From G020353115 sp964389685 (GTDB lineage: Bacteria; Bacteroidota; Bacteroidia; Bacteroidales; VadinHA17): DNA of 64,000 bases. The DNA lies in assembly GCA_964389685.1 (NCBI GenBank), contig CAYMFM010000007.1, forward strand, positions 1 through 64,000, read 5' to 3'. The position numbers and the translations under genes were made by a program. Under the pieces are notes generated by a model. The model ran no database searches, was not told where the DNA came from, and worked only from the letters and a program-made list of their open reading frames with translations. The first letter of the stretch is position 1. Each line of letters opens with the position of its first letter. Below are positions 1 to 9,373 of the stretch, piece after piece.

Positions 1-2
1 TG

Positions 3-587
3 ATTGTTCGTGGGAAATTAGCCATACGAAGTTTGAAACTGTTGTTTTTCAACCTCCTCCAGACTGAAAAAAGAACAAGAAAATACATTGAACGGTTGAA
101 GGAGAAAGAACTGAATTACAATCTGATAAATTGTAATTTTGAAGAAATAATTGAAAGATGCAATTTGCTTGAGGAAGAGTGTATTAACTCCATTGAAAAC
201 TGGTCCGATCTGATTGAAGAAGCCAATGTAAAAACCAAACTGATCTTTATTAATAATTTAAAAAGTGAGCAGGAAAGATTGGAAAATAAACTGATCACAC
301 TGAACAAACTCTTTGCAGAAGGTGCAGATATGAATCAGGGAAAAATAGATGAAGTGAAGGAACAGATGGCACAAACCGAATTTGAAATCCGGGAAATAAA
401 AGCTAAACTTCATGAAAAAGAGAACGAGATCAATTCATCTATCCTCAGTGGCATGACTGGTTCATGTATTACCTCTGATTCAGTTTATGCAATATACAAA
501 TCCTGTCCCTCGTGCGGAAGATTTTATTCAGGATCAAATATCTGTCCGTTTTGCAGTGAACCATTTACAAAAATCCAGATCAATTAG
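3..587 (+). CDS. Coiled-coil protein with C-terminal zinc ribbon (5' end outside window)
   Basis: The frame is open from base 3, so the gene very likely begins left of the window; the only in-window start is a TTG at 33, and no ribosome site precedes it. The middle is rich in Glu, Lys and Leu with heptad character (about residues 15-145), consistent with a coiled coil. The C-terminus holds two CxxC knuckles (CPSCGRF and CPFCSEP) about 15 residues apart, a zinc-ribbon arrangement. No signal peptide is visible, so it is probably cytoplasmic. Function is not recognisable. It converges on the secreted-protein gene that ends at 886. Confidence 0.7.
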   Translation: MVRGKLAIRSLKLLFFNLLQTEKRTRKYIERLKEKELNYNLINCNFEEIIERCNLLEEECINSIENWSDLIEEANVKTKLIFINNLKSEQERLENKLITLNKLFAEGADMNQGKIDEVKEQMAQTEFEIREIKAKLHEKENEINSSILSGMTGSCITSDSVYAIYKSCPSCGRFYSGSNICPFCSEPFTKIQIN

Positions 588-885
588 ATTTTAAAAGTTT
601 ATTGAATGGAGCCTTTTTTAACTTAGCCTACGTAAAAAATCATTTGCTATTATTGAAAGTACTTGGGATCTTTCCACCTGGTAGGATCTGTTGATCTCCA
701 TGAGGTCAAATAAAACCCGTAAAAAAATGGCAATAATAATGGATGATTTAAACGGATGTTTAATAGAATAAATAAATCCGTAAAACGACTGGTTTTTTTT
801 CTTTACCAGTTCGAATTACGGATCCTGTGCAAAGGGAGTGAATGGAATAAAAGGAATCCAGTCCCTTCTGTTTCAGCAAGGAACG

Positions 886-1383
886 TTAATCTGCTGAAAG
901 TACAACTTCGTATAACCCATCCGCTTTTTCAGCAACGATCTGGACAATCCATTGACCAATAAAATCCTTATCTTCTTCCGTGAAACGGACTGACTGTGAC
1001 CACTCTATTTCTGCGGAAGAATCCAGGATTAGAGTTTTGTATGTTTTACCGGATGGTCTGAGGATTGTGACATGTATTTCGCCTGATGCACAAAATCCAC
1101 TGATTGAAACTTTGAATCTGCGTTGATCCTTCTCCACCTCGAATTCAGTTTCTTTGGAGACGGATTCGTCCTGAATGATTTTTTTCAATAGAAGACGGGT
1201 TGATTTTCCTTCCGGAATTGTCCATGCTGTACCTGCAACTATGCCCGACCCAACTCCTGTAACACTCGCACCCGTAGATTTTTTCGGTTCAACTACAACT
1301 TTTTTTACCTGTGCATAACTGTTAGTCATAAGAAAAAACATTGCTAAAACAATCGCGATGAATGGTATTCTTGAAGTTTTCAT
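886..1383 (-). CDS. Secreted hypothetical protein
   Basis: A 165-residue protein with a clear Sec signal peptide: positively charged start, hydrophobic core about residues 7-22, and a probable cut after SYAQ. The mature part contains a Gly/Ser/Thr-rich segment and then a beta-rich region ending in a Tyr-Glu-Val-Val strand pattern. I do not recognise the family. The start is the first Met of a standard signal peptide. It sits alone between a convergent gene and the divergent two-component system, so context gives no function. Confidence 0.75.
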   Translation of the reverse strand: MKTSRIPFIAIVLAMFFLMTNSYAQVKKVVVEPKKSTGASVTGVGSGIVAGTAWTIPEGKSTRLLLKKIIQDESVSKETEFEVEKDQRRFKVSISGFCASGEIHVTILRPSGKTYKTLILDSSAEIEWSQSVRFTEEDKDFIGQWIVQIVAEKADGLYEVVLSAD

Positions 1384-1570
1384 GATAAATGATTTAATAA
1401 ATAATGTTACTTCAACAAAAATAACGACATTAAATGCTACATTTTGTTAATAGATTGTTAATGATTGGTTAATGAGGAGTATCAATGACGAAATTGAATT
1501 AACTTTACATCAAATCAGGATGCATATGAAGCCACGATTAGTCATTTATATTTCCCTTTTTGCCCTGAGT

Positions 1571-1608
1571 ATTTTGCTATTGATACAATATTTTGCTATT
1601 GATACAAT
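1571..1608. repeat. 19-bp perfect tandem duplication inside a kinase gene
   Basis: The unit attttgctattgatacaat occurs twice back to back (1571-1589 and 1590-1608). Because 19 is not a multiple of 3, it separates the natural ATG at 1526, which encodes a signal-anchor helix, from the rest of the histidine kinase reading frame. Removing one copy restores one continuous frame from 1526. Confidence 0.95.
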
Positions 1609-2921
1609 TTTATGTTATCAGTCAGGTCTATCGGTTTAAAGCAAATGAATTTGATTTGAAATACAGCAGCCTGGTTCAGCAATCCCTTTATGACCTGGAG
1701 TACTATTCGGGTGAGAACGGACTGGATTCAGTTTTATATTACCTGGAAGAAAAATCGTTGTATTCACTGGATAAGATCAGGGATTTGGGATTCGATAACG
1801 ATACAGTGAAAGTTTACTCTGATATTATCAGGGAATTTCAACATATTATTTTATCCCACGAATTGTTGAGCCCCTACATTCGGAATTATCTTTCTGAAAA
1901 TCAGGTTGATCCTGAATTCGTGTCGGGAATTGTAATCCGGAAATTGGAAATCCTTGATTTTCCCAATGAATATATAATTTTTAAAGCATCACAGCATACC
2001 TCCAGTGATCTGTTGAAACAGGAACCCGGGTTACTGAAGAATGCCCTCCAGGTCAATACCTATACTGCCGAGGGAAATTATTATCGCCTCACTTTTGATT
2101 TCTTTATTGACTTCACCCACAAAAAGAGGATCATTTATCGCGAAATGGTTGGGATTTTTACACTGTCAGTTATAACTATTGTCATTGTGCTTTTTATCTT
2201 TGTCTATACCATCCGGAACATGTTGAAGCAAAAACAGTTGTCTGATATGAAGTCGGATTTCATCAACAACATGACCCATGAATTGAAAACACCATTGACG
2301 ACGATCGCCGTGGCCAGTAGCAGCCTGGCAGATCCGTCCATTCATTCCCATGAAAACCGGGTAGTGGAAATATCCCGAATGATCGGTAAACAAAACAGGC
2401 ATTTAAACCAGTTGATCGATCATATTCTGGATATAGAACTTTGGGAGAGAGATCAGATCTCTCTGACAAGACAACCGGTCGAAATCTCGCGTTTTCTGAA
2501 GGAAAAGATTGATGAATTCAAACTGGAACACACCAATGATTCTATTAAAATTACTGAGGAGTTTAACCTGGAAGGGGTGAAAATACTCATGGATGAATTT
2601 CAATTTACACGGGTTGTGTATAACCTGTTATCCAATGCGGTCAAATATAGTCTGGGAAAACCCGAAATAGTTGTAAAAGCTGAAATGAATGAGAAACTCG
2701 TCATTAAAGTTCAGGATAACGGCATCGGAATAGACAAGGAAACACAGAATAATATCTTCTCCAGATTTTACCGGGCGAATACACGTGATATTCATAAAGT
2801 GAAAGGTCTTGGACTCGGATTATATTATGTAAAAAAAATTGTTGAAGCCCATGGAGGCCGTATTTCAGTTGATAGTAAACCAAATCATGGTAGTACATTT
2901 ATCATCGAATTACCAAAATAG
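1593..2921 (+). CDS. Sensor histidine kinase (HisKA/HATPase), N-terminus frameshifted
   Basis: This is a membrane histidine kinase that should phosphorylate the adjacent OmpR-type regulator. Visible parts are an extracytoplasmic region (about residues 12-182), a membrane helix (184-207), the H-box with phospho-acceptor His229 in NNMTHELKTP, the N-box around Asn344/Asn348, the G1 box DNGIG at 375 and the G2 box GLGLGL at 405. The frame shown starts at a TTG inside the second copy of a 19-bp duplication. The probable true start is the ATG at 1526, which encodes the missing first membrane helix but runs to a stop in the wrong frame because of the duplication. As it stands, the protein would lack its N-terminal anchor. 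The gene is 8 bp upstream of its regulator. Confidence 0.88.
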   Translation: MLLIQFYVISQVYRFKANEFDLKYSSLVQQSLYDLEYYSGENGLDSVLYYLEEKSLYSLDKIRDLGFDNDTVKVYSDIIREFQHIILSHELLSPYIRNYLSENQVDPEFVSGIVIRKLEILDFPNEYIIFKASQHTSSDLLKQEPGLLKNALQVNTYTAEGNYYRLTFDFFIDFTHKKRIIYREMVGIFTLSVITIVIVLFIFVYTIRNMLKQKQLSDMKSDFINNMTHELKTPLTTIAVASSSLADPSIHSHENRVVEISRMIGKQNRHLNQLIDHILDIELWERDQISLTRQPVEISRFLKEKIDEFKLEHTNDSIKITEEFNLEGVKILMDEFQFTRVVYNLLSNAVKYSLGKPEIVVKAEMNEKLVIKVQDNGIGIDKETQNNIFSRFYRANTRDIHKVKGLGLGLYYVKKIVEAHGGRISVDSKPNHGSTFIIELPK

Positions 2922-2929
2922 CCAATGCA

Positions 2930-3613
2930 ATGCCAATGAGAATTTTACTGGTGGAAGATGATGTTGATCTGGGTAACCTGTTAAGCCAATATCTCGATCT
3001 GCAAGGTTTTAAGACTGTCCTGGCAAGGGATGGGGAAGAAGGGTATAATAAATTCTCTGAAGAAGATTTTGACGTTTGCGTACTGGATATCATGATGCCT
3101 GGTATGGACGGTTTTTTGCTGGCAAAAAAGATTAAGAATAGGAATCCAAATGTCCCATTCCTTTTCCTGACAGCGAAAAGCCAGAAGGAGGATAAGATCA
3201 AGGGATTGAAACTTGGAGCGGATGATTATATCTGTAAACCTTTTGAAGTCGATGAGCTTATTCTCAGAATAAAAAACATTCTTAAGAGAACAGGTAAAAT
3301 TAAACCTGAAATCTATTTCGTCGATAACGTTAAACTCTATTTTTCCGATCTTCAACTGGCCTGTGGTGAAAACAAGCATTCATTAACCCTGAAGGAGGCT
3401 GAATTGTTGCGATTCCTCATTCAAAACACAAATACAGTGCTTACAAGAGAGAGTATCCTAAATGAATTATGGGGAGAAAATGACTACTTCCTTGGCAGAA
3501 GCATGGATGTCTTCATAAGCCGGATAAGAAAATACTTCAAATCCGAAAAGAATATCAGGTTGGAAACTCTACGGGGTGTAGGTTTTATCCTGAGAACTAA
3601 ACGAAAGAAATGA
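2930..3613 (+). CDS. OmpR/PhoB-family response regulator
   Basis: Receiver domain in residues 1-120: acidic pocket Glu9-Asp10-Asp11, phosphorylation site Asp53 in VLDIMMPGMDG, conserved Thr in FLFLTAKS and Lys in YICKPF. The C-terminal 100 residues form a winged helix-turn-helix of the OmpR type, with the typical SMDVFISRIRKYF recognition segment and a GVGF beta-hairpin. It follows the histidine kinase by 8 bp in the same direction, so it is the cognate regulator. Either ATG 2930 or ATG 2936 (MRILLVEDD) could be used; the second matches family starts better. Confidence 0.95.
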   Translation: MPMRILLVEDDVDLGNLLSQYLDLQGFKTVLARDGEEGYNKFSEEDFDVCVLDIMMPGMDGFLLAKKIKNRNPNVPFLFLTAKSQKEDKIKGLKLGADDYICKPFEVDELILRIKNILKRTGKIKPEIYFVDNVKLYFSDLQLACGENKHSLTLKEAELLRFLIQNTNTVLTRESILNELWGENDYFLGRSMDVFISRIRKYFKSEKNIRLETLRGVGFILRTKRKK

Positions 3614-3636
3614 TCTCCCATTTGTCTGGTTCTCAA

Positions 3637-5013
3637 TCATTTTTCTATGCCTGCTTCCTGTTTGAATAATAGATTGAATGTGGTCTCTTTTTCCGGTGAA
3701 CTCTGAACCGTAATAGTTCCCCCGTGCAGGTGCATGATTTGCCTGGACAAGCTCAATCCGATTCCCGATCCGTTTTTGCGGGTTGTAAAAAAAGGAACAA
3801 AGATACTTTCCTGTATCTCTTCGGCGATACCGGAACCATTATCTGTAATTTGCAGTATTGGCTGATGATCCTTATTCATAAAGGCCTTAAGTTTGATAAA
3901 AGGATTTTCAGTCTCTTCGATTGCAAACATGGCATTGTTCATTAGATTGATCAATACCTGTTCAATCATCTGTTCATCTGCATGTAAACAAAGATCTTCA
4001 GGTATAACTTTCGACTGGAAGGATATCCGTTTTTTTAACAGATCTTCTGTGTACATCATCTGGATGTGGGATAAGATTTTCAGTACTGAGACACTAGTTA
4101 ACACTGGTTTTGGCAACAGATTTACTTTTCTGTATTGCTTTACGAATTCAAGTAATCCCTTCGACCGTGTCCCGATAATTTCAAGTCCCCTGGCCGTGTC
4201 GTCCACCTGATTGCTGCTTAATTCTGAAACTTCAACGGTTCTGCTGTTTTTTCTGAACATTCGTGTAAGTGTAGTAGCCAGCGATGAAATGGGTGAAACA
4301 GAATTCATGATCTCATGTGTTAGTACCCGGATTAACTTCTGCCACGAAGTGAGCTCCTTCTCATCAAGTTCCGCCTGAATGTTTTGGACAGAAACCAGCT
4401 TGATCTCTTTATTATGGAGTTTGAATTCAGTAGCCCGGAGAATCAGATTCAGGATGTTTTCGCCGACGGATATAACCATCATTCTATGCTGACCCGACTG
4501 AATTGCACTGAGCGTTCTTTCGAAATCCGGATGAATAACATTCAGGTTCCTGGTATATTTAATATGAGGGGCTTTTAGCATGTTTAGAAAAGCCCTGTTT
4601 AACAAATCAATTTTGCCGTTCGATTCAAAACTTATAAGCCCAACATCTACGTGTTCAACCACCTGTTGCAGGTATTGATAGTGGGACTCTTTTTCAATCT
4701 TGACCTTTTCTATGCTCTGCAAGATTTCATACACAATTTTCTGCAAACCTTCATGTATGTTTTTTTTCGTTGAGGTGGTGAAACTTGTGGTAAGATCCCC
4801 GCTTTTCAGAGAAACAAAAAACCGGCTAAGGTCACGGTTTATTCTGTTAATAAAAAAGATCAATAGCACCACCTGAATAAAAAACAAAACTCCAAACGTG
4901 ATGAATGTAAACAGGTGATGGAGATTGGTCCAGGACCAGGTAAAGATCAAAGCCGTTGCCGAAAGGAGTAAGACCCTGAAAATGACTTGTACATAAAACC
5001 GATGCAAGATCAT
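3637..5013 (-). CDS. NtrB-like sensor histidine kinase (PAS, HisKA, HATPase)
   Basis: The N-terminus has two membrane helices (about residues 10-28 and 34-55), followed by a linker, a PAS-like region (about 110-210), an H-box with His233 in LTHEIMNSVSPISS, an N-box in NLMNNAM, DNGSGI and GSGIGLSLSRQ. This is the NtrB/PgtB type that partners with sigma-54 activators. Its start overlaps the stop of the upstream NtrC-type gene by 4 bases (ATGA), which implies translational coupling. The pair is divergent from a stand-alone permease. The signal is not deducible. Confidence 0.93.
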   Translation of the reverse strand: MILHRFYVQVIFRVLLLSATALIFTWSWTNLHHLFTFITFGVLFFIQVVLLIFFINRINRDLSRFFVSLKSGDLTTSFTTSTKKNIHEGLQKIVYEILQSIEKVKIEKESHYQYLQQVVEHVDVGLISFESNGKIDLLNRAFLNMLKAPHIKYTRNLNVIHPDFERTLSAIQSGQHRMMVISVGENILNLILRATEFKLHNKEIKLVSVQNIQAELDEKELTSWQKLIRVLTHEIMNSVSPISSLATTLTRMFRKNSRTVEVSELSSNQVDDTARGLEIIGTRSKGLLEFVKQYRKVNLLPKPVLTSVSVLKILSHIQMMYTEDLLKKRISFQSKVIPEDLCLHADEQMIEQVLINLMNNAMFAIEETENPFIKLKAFMNKDHQPILQITDNGSGIAEEIQESIFVPFFTTRKNGSGIGLSLSRQIMHLHGGTITVQSSPEKETTFNLLFKQEAGIEK

Positions 5014-6386
5014 ATCTGTATATCGTATTTATTGATTTTTTTATATAGTGTAGGCCTGCTGATGCCCAATTCCCTGGCTGCCTCGGAGAGGTTCATTTTT
5101 GTTTTCCTGAGCGCTTCCTGAATGGTTTCTCTTTCCAGATCGTTTAGTTTCAATGATTGTTTCTGAATTAAACGGCCATTAACGGGTGTGAACATAAACT
5201 CATCCGGCGTAATTGTTCCGGTATCGCATAATATCACTGCTTTCTCAATAGCATGCTTAAGCTCCCTTACATTTCCAGGCCAGCTGTGCCTGGTCAGTTT
5301 ATGTAAAGCGGGTTCGTTGATCCGGATACCGGGCTTCCCATATTTTGTACCATACATTTGAAGAAAATGGTTTGTAAGCTGGGGAATATCTTCTATCCGT
5401 TTCCGCAATGGCGGAATTTCAATCCGAATGGTTTCAATACGGTACAGCAGATCCTGCCGAAAGAGATTATCCGATACCATCCGGGTCAGGTTCCTGTTGG
5501 TCGCTGAGATTAACCGGACATCAAGCTCTCGTAACTCATTTGAGCCCAGACGGATAATCTCTCTATTCTGAAGGGTCGATAATAATTTCGATTGGAGATA
5601 AACAGGAAGGTTGCCGATTTCATCCAGAAACAGAGAGCCTCCTTTGGCAATTTCAAACCGCCCGGCACGATCCTCCCGGGCATCGGTAAATGCTCCCTTT
5701 ACATGCCCAAACAATTCACTCTCGAAAAGATTTTCACTGATTGCCCCAAGGTCAACATGAATAAATACTTCACGGGATCGCAATGACATTCTGTGTATTT
5801 CTCTGGCAATCAATTCTTTTCCAGTTCCATTCTCCCCAAGTATCAGAATATTTGCCTCTGTCGGGGCAACCTTCTTTACCATTTCAAATATATCGTGCAT
5901 CACCCCGGAAACTCCCCAGAGAATTTTATATCTCCTGTCAATATCCTCAAAGATCTGTTGTTGTTTTTCTTTAAGGTCTCTTAATTCTGTTCGTGTTTTG
6001 CTGAAATGAAAAGCAGCAGTTAACGTCGACAGTATTTTATCATTATCCCAGGGTTTCATTACAAAATCAAAAGCCCCTTCTTTTATTGTCCTGACTGCAA
6101 GTTCAATATCACCATAAGCGGTAATTAATACAATCACAGCGTTTGGATCAATCCGGTTGATCTCATTCATCCAGAAAAAACCCTCATTGCCGGTTTGTAC
6201 TCCTGCCTGGAAGTTCATATCAAGTAAAACAACATCAATTCGTTCCTTTTTTACCAGCTCAGCTATTCGGTTGGGATTGCTGGTTGTGAGGACCGTTCCA
6301 AATTCATGCTTGAGGAACATGTTCAGGGATTCCAAAACATCCTTGTCATCATCCACAATGAGTAGTGTACCATCCTGCTTTGCCAT
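5010..6386 (-). CDS. Sigma-54-dependent response regulator, NtrC family
   Basis: The order is receiver (residues 1-125, phospho-site Asp56 in LLDMNF), AAA+ sigma-54 activation domain (about 160-395, Walker A GENGTGKE, sigma-54 contact loop GAFTDA where GAFTGA is canonical) and C-terminal Fis-type helix-turn-helix (NLSEAARELGISRPTLYKK). I start at the ATG at 6386 (MAKQDGTLLIVDDD) because the receiver begins there and AGAG lies upstream; the open frame extends to 6518 but that part does not look coding. It activates sigma-54 promoters. The divergently placed permease is an obvious target candidate, but that is inference from position. Confidence 0.95.
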   Translation of the reverse strand: MAKQDGTLLIVDDDKDVLESLNMFLKHEFGTVLTTSNPNRIAELVKKERIDVVLLDMNFQAGVQTGNEGFFWMNEINRIDPNAVIVLITAYGDIELAVRTIKEGAFDFVMKPWDNDKILSTLTAAFHFSKTRTELRDLKEKQQQIFEDIDRRYKILWGVSGVMHDIFEMVKKVAPTEANILILGENGTGKELIAREIHRMSLRSREVFIHVDLGAISENLFESELFGHVKGAFTDAREDRAGRFEIAKGGSLFLDEIGNLPVYLQSKLLSTLQNREIIRLGSNELRELDVRLISATNRNLTRMVSDNLFRQDLLYRIETIRIEIPPLRKRIEDIPQLTNHFLQMYGTKYGKPGIRINEPALHKLTRHSWPGNVRELKHAIEKAVILCDTGTITPDEFMFTPVNGRLIQKQSLKLNDLERETIQEALRKTKMNLSEAARELGISRPTLYKKINKYDIQI

Positions 6387-6497
6387 TGAAGTTATTCTCT
6401 TTATTTGTAAATAATCTTTACAGCAAATGTAAGAAAAATTTACAATCTCACGTAACATATAATTGCAAAAAACTGATTTATAGTAGTTTATATTATT

Positions 6498-6511
6498 GGC
6501 ATGCTGGTTGG
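6498..6511 (+). promoter_or_regulatory. Weak sigma-54-like promoter match
   Basis: TTGGCAT is followed at the correct 12-base spacing by TTGG where TTGC is expected. The -24 half is good; the -12 half has a mismatch at a highly conserved C. If real, transcription would begin near 6523 and translation at the ATG 6546 (MFRNYL) rather than at 6519. Neighbouring NtrC makes it worth testing, but a chance match is quite possible. Confidence 0.2.
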
Positions 6512-6518
6512 AGAGCAT

Positions 6519-8981
6519 ATGAATAAATCCATTTACCTTTATGTTATGTTTCGAAATTACCTGATCTCCGCTTTTCGCTACTTTATCAGAAAAAAAGGCT
6601 TTGCCCTCCTCAATATTATTGGACTATCGCTGGGGATTGCCTGTTCCGTATTGATCATGCTCTATGTTTATGATGAATTGAGTTATGACAATTACCATGA
6701 AAAGGCAGACCGGATCTACCTGGTTTGCAGAGACAGCAAAAGTGAACATGGTGAATCCAAATCGGGTTGGACTACACCACCCATGTTACCGGTAATGATG
6801 GAGACCTACCCGGAGATTGAGACCGGTACCAGACTTTGCCTTTGGTATACAGAACATATCTTTACTTACGAGGACAAAACATTTGCTGAGAAATTTGTGG
6901 TTGGTGCCGATTCAACGGTATTTGATGTTTTTGACATACCATTTATTCATGGAACTCCTGAAGGTGCACTATCCAGGCCCAATACAATCGTACTGACAGA
7001 ATCCACGGCGAAAAAATATTTTGGAAGTATCAATCCGGTAGGGAAGGTGCTAAAACGTTCCGGCCAGGTTGACTATGAGATAACCGGAGTGGTTAAGGAT
7101 CAACCACACAATACCCATTTTTATTTCGATATGATGTTTTCCCTGTTTACGCATGAACAGGCAAGGGTAAATGATGAGGGATGGTTCAATCATACATACT
7201 CTTCCTACCTGGTGTTGCAGGAAGGATTTGATCCTTCAGACCTTGAGGCAAAGTTCGATCAATTTGTCAGAGATCATATTGGTCCTGTTATGGAAGAAGG
7301 AAGTGGTATGACAATTGACTGGTATGAAGAACAGGGATACTGGTATCGTTTCTGGTTACTGCCTCTGAAAGAGGTCTACCTCAGCCAGATGATCAACGAA
7401 GATCATAATACAAAATCGTTTGTTTATATCCTGGGTTTGATCGGATTGTTCATCCTCTTACTGGCCTGTATAAACTACATGAATCTTTCGACAGCTATGG
7501 CCATCAACCGGTCACATGAAGTAGGAATGCGTAAGGTTGCCGGGGCATTCAGGTCACAGCTGGTAGTGCAATACCTGGGCGAATCGATATTGCTGAGTTT
7601 TATTGCGTTGTGTCTGGGAATGCTTCTGGTCGAACTGGCCATCCCCTTTTACAACGACCTGACCGGCAAGGAATTGAACCTGGATTACTTCAGTAATCTC
7701 CTGATCATACCCGGGTTACTGGTTTTTGCAATCTTGATCGGGATAATATCCGGTATATATCCTGCTGTTGCCCTTTCCTCCTTCCGGCCGGTTGTTGTTT
7801 TGAAAGGTTTAATACTGAACCGCCGGGGAACCAGTAAAAGCTGGTTTCGCAACATACTGGTAATATTTCAGCTTACGATTTGCACCGTGATCATCATAGG
7901 GACCCTGATCGTATTCAAACAACTGGGGTATGCTCAAAACAAATACCTGGGTTTCAATAAAGAACAGGTACTGGTAATCAACAGGGCATATGGGTTAAGA
8001 GAGAATTATAAGCTGTTTAAAGACGAATTGTTAAAACATCCTGCAATCAGGTCGGTTGCGTTTGGTTATAATATGCCGGGCATACACCATAACCAGCAGG
8101 GGCACCACATCAAAGGACGTCCCGATCACGATCATCCCGGTATATTCGTTGCCTGGGGAGATTATGACTACATTAAGACACTCGGTTTAGAGATAGTAAG
8201 CGGCCGTAATTTTAATCCGGAAATGCCGACGGATTCTTTTACCGCGATCGTAAATGAAGAAATGGTTCGCTTCTGTGAGTTGAAAGATCCCCTTGGAACA
8301 CAGTTTGATTACTCCCCATGGCCGGCTGTTGATAGCATAAATTACCGGGTCATCGGAGTCGTGAAAGATTTCCATTACTATTCCCTTCACAGTAAAATTG
8401 AACCGTGGATCCTCTATCCGCTCAGGGATGACATATGGTGGTATGCTTATCATGTCATGATACGATTCAATACGGAAAATGTCCATTCCATTATTGAACT
8501 GGCAGAGCAAAACTGGCAGAAATTTTCCCAAAATTTCCCGTTCGAATATACTTTTCTCGACGAGAATTTTAAACAACAATATGACAAGGACATCAAAGCA
8601 AAACGGATGTTCACAATCTTTTCTGTATTTGCCATTGTAATAGCTTGCCTGGGTCTGCTTGGCCTCGCTTCTTTTGCTACAAACCAGAGAACCAAAGAAG
8701 TTGGAATAAGAAAGGCAATGGGATCGGATAACCGTTCAGTCATCCTGCTTTTTACAAAACAATTTTCGAAATGGGTTCTTATTTCAACTATCATCGCCTG
8801 GCCCATTGCCTGGTATTTCATGCAAAAATGGCTCAATAACTTTGCCTTCCGCATAAAAATGCCCTGGCATTTCTTTATTCTTGCAGGCCTGATGACGTTG
8901 GCAATTGCAATGCTGACTGTTATATACCATTCCTGGATAGCTTCCCGGAAAAATCCTGTCGATGCTTTGCGATATGAGTGA
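6519..8981 (+). CDS. ABC transporter permease, FtsX/MacB type (double FtsX)
   Basis: An inner-membrane protein of about 820 residues with the Bacteroidota layout: a first membrane helix, a MacB-type periplasmic core (including NPVGKVL and ITGVVKD), a three-helix FtsX block with EVGMRKVAGA, a second periplasmic core, and a final FtsX block with EVGIRKAMGS, ending NPVDALRYE. No ATPase or membrane-fusion protein is adjacent, so it must pair with a distant ATPase or act with the neighbouring NtrB/NtrC pair. Possible starts are ATG 6501, 6519 and 6546. I favour 6519 because GGAGAG lies just upstream; 6546 matches the usual family N-terminus (MFRNYLISAFRYF). Confidence 0.9.
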   Translation: MNKSIYLYVMFRNYLISAFRYFIRKKGFALLNIIGLSLGIACSVLIMLYVYDELSYDNYHEKADRIYLVCRDSKSEHGESKSGWTTPPMLPVMMETYPEIETGTRLCLWYTEHIFTYEDKTFAEKFVVGADSTVFDVFDIPFIHGTPEGALSRPNTIVLTESTAKKYFGSINPVGKVLKRSGQVDYEITGVVKDQPHNTHFYFDMMFSLFTHEQARVNDEGWFNHTYSSYLVLQEGFDPSDLEAKFDQFVRDHIGPVMEEGSGMTIDWYEEQGYWYRFWLLPLKEVYLSQMINEDHNTKSFVYILGLIGLFILLLACINYMNLSTAMAINRSHEVGMRKVAGAFRSQLVVQYLGESILLSFIALCLGMLLVELAIPFYNDLTGKELNLDYFSNLLIIPGLLVFAILIGIISGIYPAVALSSFRPVVVLKGLILNRRGTSKSWFRNILVIFQLTICTVIIIGTLIVFKQLGYAQNKYLGFNKEQVLVINRAYGLRENYKLFKDELLKHPAIRSVAFGYNMPGIHHNQQGHHIKGRPDHDHPGIFVAWGDYDYIKTLGLEIVSGRNFNPEMPTDSFTAIVNEEMVRFCELKDPLGTQFDYSPWPAVDSINYRVIGVVKDFHYYSLHSKIEPWILYPLRDDIWWYAYHVMIRFNTENVHSIIELAEQNWQKFSQNFPFEYTFLDENFKQQYDKDIKAKRMFTIFSVFAIVIACLGLLGLASFATNQRTKEVGIRKAMGSDNRSVILLFTKQFSKWVLISTIIAWPIAWYFMQKWLNNFAFRIKMPWHFFILAGLMTLAIAMLTVIYHSWIASRKNPVDALRYE

Positions 8982-9107
8982 GACACATGATTCACAAAGC
9001 GCAGCTGAATTGGATCATGCATGTCGAACTCCTGCCTGCGTGCCGTCGCCAGAGGCTATGGCCGCCGGAGACCGGCTGGCGGGCATCCCGCTGCAAAGCG
9101 GGATCTG
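8979..9107 (+). repeat. 129-bp dispersed repeat, copy 1, at the permease 3' end
   Basis: It begins with the permease stop codon itself (TGAGACACATGATTCAC) and runs to GGGATCTG. A second copy follows the other intact permease at 17444-17572 and is nearly identical over its last 90 bases. It contains a GC-rich interrupted palindrome (CCTGCCTGCGTGCC ... GGCTGGCGGGC). The first 16 bases recur again at 9110-9126. Confidence 0.9.
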
Positions 9108-9161
9108 ACAGAGACACATGATTCACAAAACAACGTTGAATGTTTCTTTTTATCGAATAGG

Positions 9162-9207
9162 AGTGATACGATGACTCCAGAAAGGCATTTTTAGTCATCG
9201 TATCACT
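9162..9207. repeat. Perfect 15-bp stem-loop
   Basis: AGTGATACGATGACT (9162-9176) pairs exactly with AGTCATCGTATCACT (9193-9207) across a 16-base loop. It lies downstream of the permease and could be a transcription terminator or a RNA-stabilising hairpin. No long T-run follows. Confidence 0.75.
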
Positions 9208-9218
9208 TATGAACAATT

Positions 9219-9270
9219 CTCGTACTACGACTGCGTTGAGGCATGCAGCGTTGGCAGCTCGTGGTACGAG
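9219..9270. repeat. CTCGTAC stem-loop repeat, copy 1
   Basis: CTCGTACTACGACTGC pairs with GCAGCTCGTGGTACGAG with one mismatch and one bulge. A second copy sits at 10594-10647, so the two bracket the broken S41 peptidase gene. The rest of this 392-base spacer (8982-9373) holds the other two repeats listed here and an AT-rich stretch just before the next gene. Confidence 0.8.
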
Positions 9271-9373
9271 TAGGAAGTCAACCCCATAACATTATTATTG
9301 ATTTTTGCCTTATCTTTAGAATATTAGCAACTATCCTATTTTGTATTAGTCCCGTTGCCAAAAAATCAAAAAA

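Noticed and set aside
756..962. Small open frame on the plus strand opposite the secreted protein
   Set aside because: It overlaps the 3' end of the well-supported minus-strand gene, has no ribosome site and shows no family features.
2166..2603. Several antisense open frames in the histidine kinase
   Set aside because: They lie inside a conserved kinase gene and have atypical amino-acid composition.
6387..6518. N-terminal extension of the sigma-54 regulator
   Set aside because: The receiver domain starts at residue 45 of the long frame; the extension is AT-rich and overlaps the divergent promoter region.
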